DNA from: Colimorpha sp045642445
GTDB taxonomy: Bacteria; Bacteroidota; Bacteroidia; Bacteroidales; P3
Reading direction: 5' to 3'
Assembly (NCBI GenBank): GCA_045642445.1
Contig: JAZUIX010000223.1
Span: forward strand, 1-28,127
Length of the DNA stretch: 28,127 nt
Of the stretch, positions 24,536 through 28,127 are shown in pieces (position 1 is the first letter of the stretch; each line of letters opens with the position of its first letter). The notes under the pieces are model-generated. The model worked only from the letters and a program-made list of their open reading frames with translations, had not been told where the DNA came from and ran no database searches. The translations under genes and the position numbers were made by a program.

Positions 24536-25684
24536 ATGTATACCAGTCGTCAAATACAGATAGGTAACCTCCCTCTCGGAGGAGGTGCCCCCATCAGGGT
24601 GCAATCCATGACCAATACCGACACGATGGACACCCAAGCCACCGTCGATCAAACCCTCCGTTTGGTGGAAGCTGGCTGTGAGATTGTCCGCATCACGGCT
24701 CCCGACATCAAAGCCGCCGAGAATCTTTACAACATCAAGAACGAACTCGCCAAACGCGGCTGCAACGTCCCCCTGGTGGCAGACATCCACTTCAACCCCC
24801 TGGCCGCCGAAACGGCTGCCACCATCGTTGAGAAAGTGCGTGTAAACCCCGGCAACTACACCGACCGCAATACCGGCAAGACCCATTTCTCCGACCAGGA
24901 ATACAACGACGAGCTCAAGCGGATAGGGGAGAAGATGTCGCGCCTCATCGAGATATGCAAGCAGCACCACACCGCCATGCGTATCGGCACCAACCACGGC
25001 TCCCTCAGCGAGCGCATCATGTCGCGCTACGGCAACACCCCCGAGGGCATGGCACAGAGCGCCATAGAGTTCGCCCAGGTGTGCCGCGAACAGGACTACC
25101 ACCAGCTGGTGTTCTCCATGAAGGCCAGCAACGTCAAAGTCATGGTGCAGAGCACCCGCCTCTTTGTCCAAAAAATGCAGGCCCTCGGCATGGATTACCC
25201 CATCCACCTGGGTGTCACCGAAGCCGGCGACGCCATGCAGGCACGCTACAAGAGCGCCGCAGGCATCGGCGCCCTGCTCATCGACGGCATAGGCGACACC
25301 GTGCGTGTCTCCCTCACCGAAGACCCCGTCGAAGAGGTCCCCGTGGCTTACGACATCCTCCAATCCGTCGGCGCCCGCATCAGCCAGTGCGAATACATCG
25401 CCTGCCCCTCCTGTGGCCGCACCCAGTACGACATCCAGCAGGCCCTCCAGCAAATCAAAGCCCGCACACAGCACCTCAAAGGGGTGAAAATAGGCGTCAT
25501 GGGTTGCATCGTCAACGGCCCCGGCGAGATGGCCGACGCCGACTATGGCTATGTGGGTCAAGGTGGTGGAAAAATAACCCTCTACAAAGGCAAAGAGGTT
25601 ATGAAACGCAATATAGATCAGGCAGATGCCGTAGACGAACTGGTCAACCTCATCAAATCCAACGGCGATTGGATCGAGGCGTGA
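24536..25684 (+). CDS. ispG: 4-hydroxy-3-methylbut-2-en-1-yl diphosphate synthase, compact form
   Basis: IspG makes HMBPP in the MEP isoprenoid pathway using a [4Fe-4S] cluster. The cluster ligands are visible: CPSCGRT (two Cys) and MGCIVNGPGE (Cys and Glu). The flanking barrel has RVNPGNYTDRN, RIGTNHGSLSERIMSRYGNTPEGM, FSMKASN and GIGDTVRVSLTEDPVEEV, which are characteristic of the long Bacteroidota/plant-type enzyme. However, the protein has 382 residues and goes from RVSLTEDP to CPSCGRT in about 30 residues, so the large inserted domain usual in that type is missing. The ATG directly follows a 7-bp array. Confidence 0.93.
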   Translation: MYTSRQIQIGNLPLGGGAPIRVQSMTNTDTMDTQATVDQTLRLVEAGCEIVRITAPDIKAAENLYNIKNELAKRGCNVPLVADIHFNPLAAETAATIVEKVRVNPGNYTDRNTGKTHFSDQEYNDELKRIGEKMSRLIEICKQHHTAMRIGTNHGSLSERIMSRYGNTPEGMAQSAIEFAQVCREQDYHQLVFSMKASNVKVMVQSTRLFVQKMQALGMDYPIHLGVTEAGDAMQARYKSAAGIGALLIDGIGDTVRVSLTEDPVEEVPVAYDILQSVGARISQCEYIACPSCGRTQYDIQQALQQIKARTQHLKGVKIGVMGCIVNGPGEMADADYGYVGQGGGKITLYKGKEVMKRNIDQADAVDELVNLIKSNGDWIEA

Positions 25685-25730
25685 ACACAGGTCGCGTTGT
25701 GTTAAATAATCTCTTATCACAAAAAAAATT

Positions 25731-25761
25731 TTTGCATGTTGAAAATTTTTTAGTATCTTTG
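25731..25761 (+). promoter_or_regulatory. Full promoter (TTTG-N19-TATCTTTG)
   Basis: A TTTG -33 box (25731-25734) and a TATCTTTG -7 box (25754-25761) are separated by 19 bp, matching the Bacteroidota consensus. The ATG at 25782 is 20 bp downstream. It is the best promoter in the window and makes the two membrane-protein genes a separate transcription unit from ispG. Confidence 0.8.
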
Positions 25762-25781
25762 CATCTCGAAGTTTCTAACCT

Positions 25782-26618
25782 ATGAGCGATTGGACCTACA
25801 TATATCTCCTGCCGGCATTTGTGTGCATCTTTTGGCCTGTCATCACGTTCTTCCACAAGGAAAAAGCCAACAAGGCCCAAGTGCTCATGTGCCTCACCAT
25901 GATCCTCCTCACGGTGGCCATCATGTCCTATATGGTGTGGTTCCGAGGCCGACAAAACGCCCTCTATGTCTACGACATTATTTTCATGCTCTCTTCGGGC
26001 TTCTGTCCCCCCCTCTACTTCATGTTCGTCTGCGCCCTCACCAAGCCCAAAGGCATCACCCGCCGCAACAGGGCGGTCTTCCTCCCCGCCACCATCTATC
26101 TCTTTGCAATATTGGTCCTCACCACCATCCTGGGGGGCGACCAATACCAGTACTATTGCATCGAAACCCGCCTCTATGGTGTGCCCCTCTTCGACGATGC
26201 CAACTGGGCCAAAAACGCCCTCATCATCGTCAGCCACTACGGCTTCCCCATCTTCCTTGCCATAGAAAGTATCACCATCATCGCTATCAGCGTATTTAAA
26301 ATCCGACAGTTCCATATCCGCTTCAACAACTACTATGCCGACAAGATGGGCCGACCCAAACTCTCGCTCCGCCCCATCGTCGCCCTCTCCATCCTCGCCT
26401 TCCCCCTCGCCTCGGGCCTCATGTTCGTCTCTTATCAGGACCCCGACGCCTACAAATACCAGAGCATCGTGATAGCCTCCGCCGTGGCCGTGGTGGAATT
26501 CATGGTGGGACGCTACAATTTCCACCTCACCTACACCGCCGAGCAGCTGGCACAGGAGCAACGCGAAGAATTCATCCGTGCCGAGATTGCCGCCGGACGC
26601 GAAATAACCAACATCTAA
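25782..26618 (+). CDS. Multi-spanning membrane protein, HTH-less paralog of the next gene
   Basis: The 278-residue protein has about seven hydrophobic segments and no known enzyme motif. It is clearly paralogous to the product of 26629-27834: both have YLxPAF near the start, KEK...AQ in the first loop, PP in the third segment, RNR...P before the fourth, W...YGF in the fifth, and GR followed by TAEQLA and QR.xxxIR near the end. Where the partner continues into an AraC-type DNA-binding domain, this protein stops after AAGREITNI. The stop looks natural and not recent decay, since the frame is intact. It may be a sensor subunit or antagonist of its partner. It has its own promoter; the gap to the next gene is 10 bp. 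Confidence 0.8.
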   Translation: MSDWTYIYLLPAFVCIFWPVITFFHKEKANKAQVLMCLTMILLTVAIMSYMVWFRGRQNALYVYDIIFMLSSGFCPPLYFMFVCALTKPKGITRRNRAVFLPATIYLFAILVLTTILGGDQYQYYCIETRLYGVPLFDDANWAKNALIIVSHYGFPIFLAIESITIIAISVFKIRQFHIRFNNYYADKMGRPKLSLRPIVALSILAFPLASGLMFVSYQDPDAYKYQSIVIASAVAVVEFMVGRYNFHLTYTAEQLAQEQREEFIRAEIAAGREITNI

Positions 26619-26628
26619 CCCCCACGCC

Positions 26629-27834
26629 ATGACCCCCTACGCCATATTATACCTGATACCCGCTTTCGCAGGCTATTATTGGAGCTTCCGGCTGCTGTTC
26701 TGCAAAGAAAAAGTGATGAGCGCCCAGTGGATCCTCATGGGCGGCGTGTTCCTCACCTCCGTGGCGGCAACCCTCTACTCAACCTACTTCAACACCCACT
26801 TCCAAAAAGAACACATCCTCTGCTTCCTCTACACCTCCACCGCCGTCATCACCCCCCCCGTGTTCACCTTCGGCATCATCAACCTCAACCAGGGCCGGGG
26901 CGTACCGCTCCGCAACCGTCTGATATTCATCCCCAGCGTGCTCAACATCGCAAGCATCTTCCTCATCGGCACCCTGGGCGGACTCAAACGCTACCAGCGC
27001 TTCCTCGCCACAGCCGTCCACGGCGGCGACCTCTCCCTGCAGGGCGATTTCTGGTACGACGCCATGATCATCATCGGCTACTACGGCTTCCTCCTCACCC
27101 TCGTGCTCTCCGTCATCGGCATGATGGTCATCATCGCCCCCCGCATCAAAGAGTATATCGAAATGATGGAGAACAACTTCGCCACGCCACCCCGCAGCGT
27201 CCGCCGCCTCAACCGCATGATGGTCACCCTCGGCATCTTCGTCGTCATGGTGGCAGTCGTCGAAGGCGCGTTCCCCCTGCACAAAATGACCTCCGTCACC
27301 GTGGTCGTCATCATCGCCATCGTCCAGTTCTTCATCCTCTACACCGTTGGCCGATGCGTCTACAACATCTCTTTCACCGCCGAACAACTGGCCCGCCATC
27401 AGCGCGATACCGAATACATCCGCGAGCAGTATCAAAAAATCTCCAAAACCGTCAGCAACGATTCGCTCGAGCACGTCTACGAATGTCTGCAGGAGTACAT
27501 GGTGCAGGGCAAAGGCTTCCTCGACCCGCACGTCTCGGTGTTCAAGATCGCCAACCACTACCACATCGACCAGCACCTGATCGTCCGCGTCATCAACGAA
27601 GTGCTGGGCAGCTCCTTCTCCGAATACGTCAACTCCATGCGTATCGAATACGCCATCGGACTTGTCCTCGAACGCAACGACGAAGGCAAGATGGTCTTTG
27701 AAGACAGCGAGGAAGAGGGCCGCTTCATCGACAACCTCGCCTACACCTGCGGCTACCCCTCCCGCGCCTCCTTCTACCTCGGCTTCAACCAAGTAATGGG
27801 CCGCTCCTTCCCCGAATGGCTGAAAGAACTCTGA
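26629..27834 (+). CDS. Membrane-embedded AraC-family transcriptional regulator
   Basis: The 401-residue protein has an N-terminal membrane domain of about seven hydrophobic segments (about 1-245), a short linker with TAEQLARHQRDTEYIREQ (predicted helical), and a C-terminal AraC-type helix-turn-helix domain (about 290-401). The HTH shows both halves: FKIANHYHIDQHLIVRVINEVLGSSFSEYVN, then IDNLAYTCGYPSRASFYLGFNQVMGRSFPEWL, which matches the family signature. A signal sensed in or near the membrane could control DNA binding. Its targets are not visible. It is co-transcribed with the HTH-less paralog upstream. Confidence 0.85.
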   Translation: MTPYAILYLIPAFAGYYWSFRLLFCKEKVMSAQWILMGGVFLTSVAATLYSTYFNTHFQKEHILCFLYTSTAVITPPVFTFGIINLNQGRGVPLRNRLIFIPSVLNIASIFLIGTLGGLKRYQRFLATAVHGGDLSLQGDFWYDAMIIIGYYGFLLTLVLSVIGMMVIIAPRIKEYIEMMENNFATPPRSVRRLNRMMVTLGIFVVMVAVVEGAFPLHKMTSVTVVVIIAIVQFFILYTVGRCVYNISFTAEQLARHQRDTEYIREQYQKISKTVSNDSLEHVYECLQEYMVQGKGFLDPHVSVFKIANHYHIDQHLIVRVINEVLGSSFSEYVNSMRIEYAIGLVLERNDEGKMVFEDSEEEGRFIDNLAYTCGYPSRASFYLGFNQVMGRSFPEWLKEL

Positions 27835-27837
27835 AAA

Positions 27838-27879
27838 TTGAAAATTGAGAATTGAGAATTGAGAATTAGGGCGGCAGCC
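27838..27879 (+). repeat. Second copy of the 7-bp array with GGGCGGCAGCC
   Basis: TTGAAAA followed by three TTGAGAA units (27838-27865) is followed, as at 3078-3149, by GGGCGGCAGCC (27869-27879). After it comes a TTCGTT/TTTTCG-rich tract (27880-27911). No gene lies between 27835 and 27973. Confidence 0.8.
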
Positions 27880-27946
27880 TTCGTTCTTCGTTTTCGTTTT
27901 TCGTTTTCGTTCCGTAACACAGGTAATTCGTCTCAAGTCGGAATGC

Positions 27947-27974
27947 AGTTCTTAACTCTTAACTCTTAACTAAT
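27947..27974 (+). repeat. 7-bp tandem array (AACTCTT)
   Basis: Four in-phase 7-mers: AGTTCTT, AACTCTT, AACTCTT, AACTAAT. The array ends on the stop codon of the DUF4248 gene on the other strand. Confidence 0.7.
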
Positions 27975-28127
27975 CACGGCCCTCCAATGCCCTTGATTAT
28001 CGCTTCCACCTGGGCGGGGGTCAGCAAATGATTGCCTTTGCGGTGGCCGAGGCGTTTGAGTTCCTCTGTCAATCCCGAGCGGCAGGCTATGGCCCTCCAC
28101 AGCCATCTGAGTGCCGACTCCGGGGAC
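27974..28127 (-). CDS. DUF4248 domain protein, C-terminal fragment (runs off window)
   Basis: On the minus strand a frame enters from the right edge and ends at a TGA (27974-27976), giving 50 residues ending LLTPAQVEAIIKGIGGP. The pattern (SPESALRWLWRAI, then LTEELKRLGHRKGNHLLTPAQVE) matches the C-terminus of DUF4248 proteins, which end with a similar TP.QVE.I...LG.P. In Bacteroides these genes commonly sit beside small HU-like, smalltalk and N-acetylmuramoyl-L-alanine amidase genes, so such a cluster may lie to the right. The function is unknown. Confidence 0.7.
   Translation of the reverse strand, partial: SPESALRWLWRAIACRSGLTEELKRLGHRKGNHLLTPAQVEAIIKGIGGP

Overview
The window looks like a chromosomal segment of an uncultured Bacteroidota bacterium, most likely order Bacteroidales. 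The evidence is repeated TAnnTTTG -7 promoter boxes (one with a TTTG -33 box 19 bp upstream), a near absence of Shine-Dalgarno sequences, several lipoproteins and PorT-type outer membrane barrels, an N-terminal DUF2027 protein, a DUF4248 gene at the right edge, and a Bacteroidota-type IspG. No rRNA, tRNA, CRISPR array, intact insertion sequence or phage gene was seen. The content is mostly core metabolism and cell-envelope genes, with unusual intergenic DNA.

Layout. 1-334: end of a repeat element, a terminator and the ppdK promoter. 335-4821: pyruvate phosphate dikinase and ATP-type PEP carboxykinase, a PEP/pyruvate/oxaloacetate node, separated by a striking 7-bp repeat array. 4933-7911: a secreted DPP IV-type peptidase and an outer-membrane barrel protein, closed by a strong terminator. 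7977-8868: about 0.9 kb of mostly non-coding DNA with a doubtful small ORF and an inverted pair of 7-bp repeats. 8925-13296: a small lipoprotein (minus strand), then P5C dehydrogenase, a second barrel protein and an S41 lipoprotein peptidase. 13259-15996 (minus strand): gapA, fabG and an orphan metal/corrinoid-type binding lipoprotein. 16118-17878: mtgA and xerD, divergent from gapA. 17879-18504: a cluster of odd non-coding structures, namely an 11-bp-unit palindrome, a 190-bp element with terminal inverted repeats (inverted second copy at 1-140), and a candidate 6S-like structured RNA. 18505-25684: a collinear run of choline-kinase-like phosphotransferase, sufB, TrmH-type methyltransferase, HD phosphohydrolase, mpl, a short DUF2027 protein and ispG. 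25782-27834: two paralogous membrane proteins, only the second of which carries an AraC-type DNA-binding domain. 27974-28127: C-terminal end of a DUF4248 gene on the minus strand.

How it fits together. ppdK, pckA and gapA serve glycolysis and gluconeogenesis; pruA serves proline catabolism; fabG, mtgA, mpl and ispG serve lipid, murein and isoprenoid precursor supply; sufB serves Fe-S assembly, which IspG requires. The most unusual items are the paired membrane proteins with and without the AraC domain, the IspG that lacks the extra domain expected for this phylum, the candidate structured RNA, the inverted repeat element, and the family of 7-bp tandem arrays, two of which run up to or near start codons.
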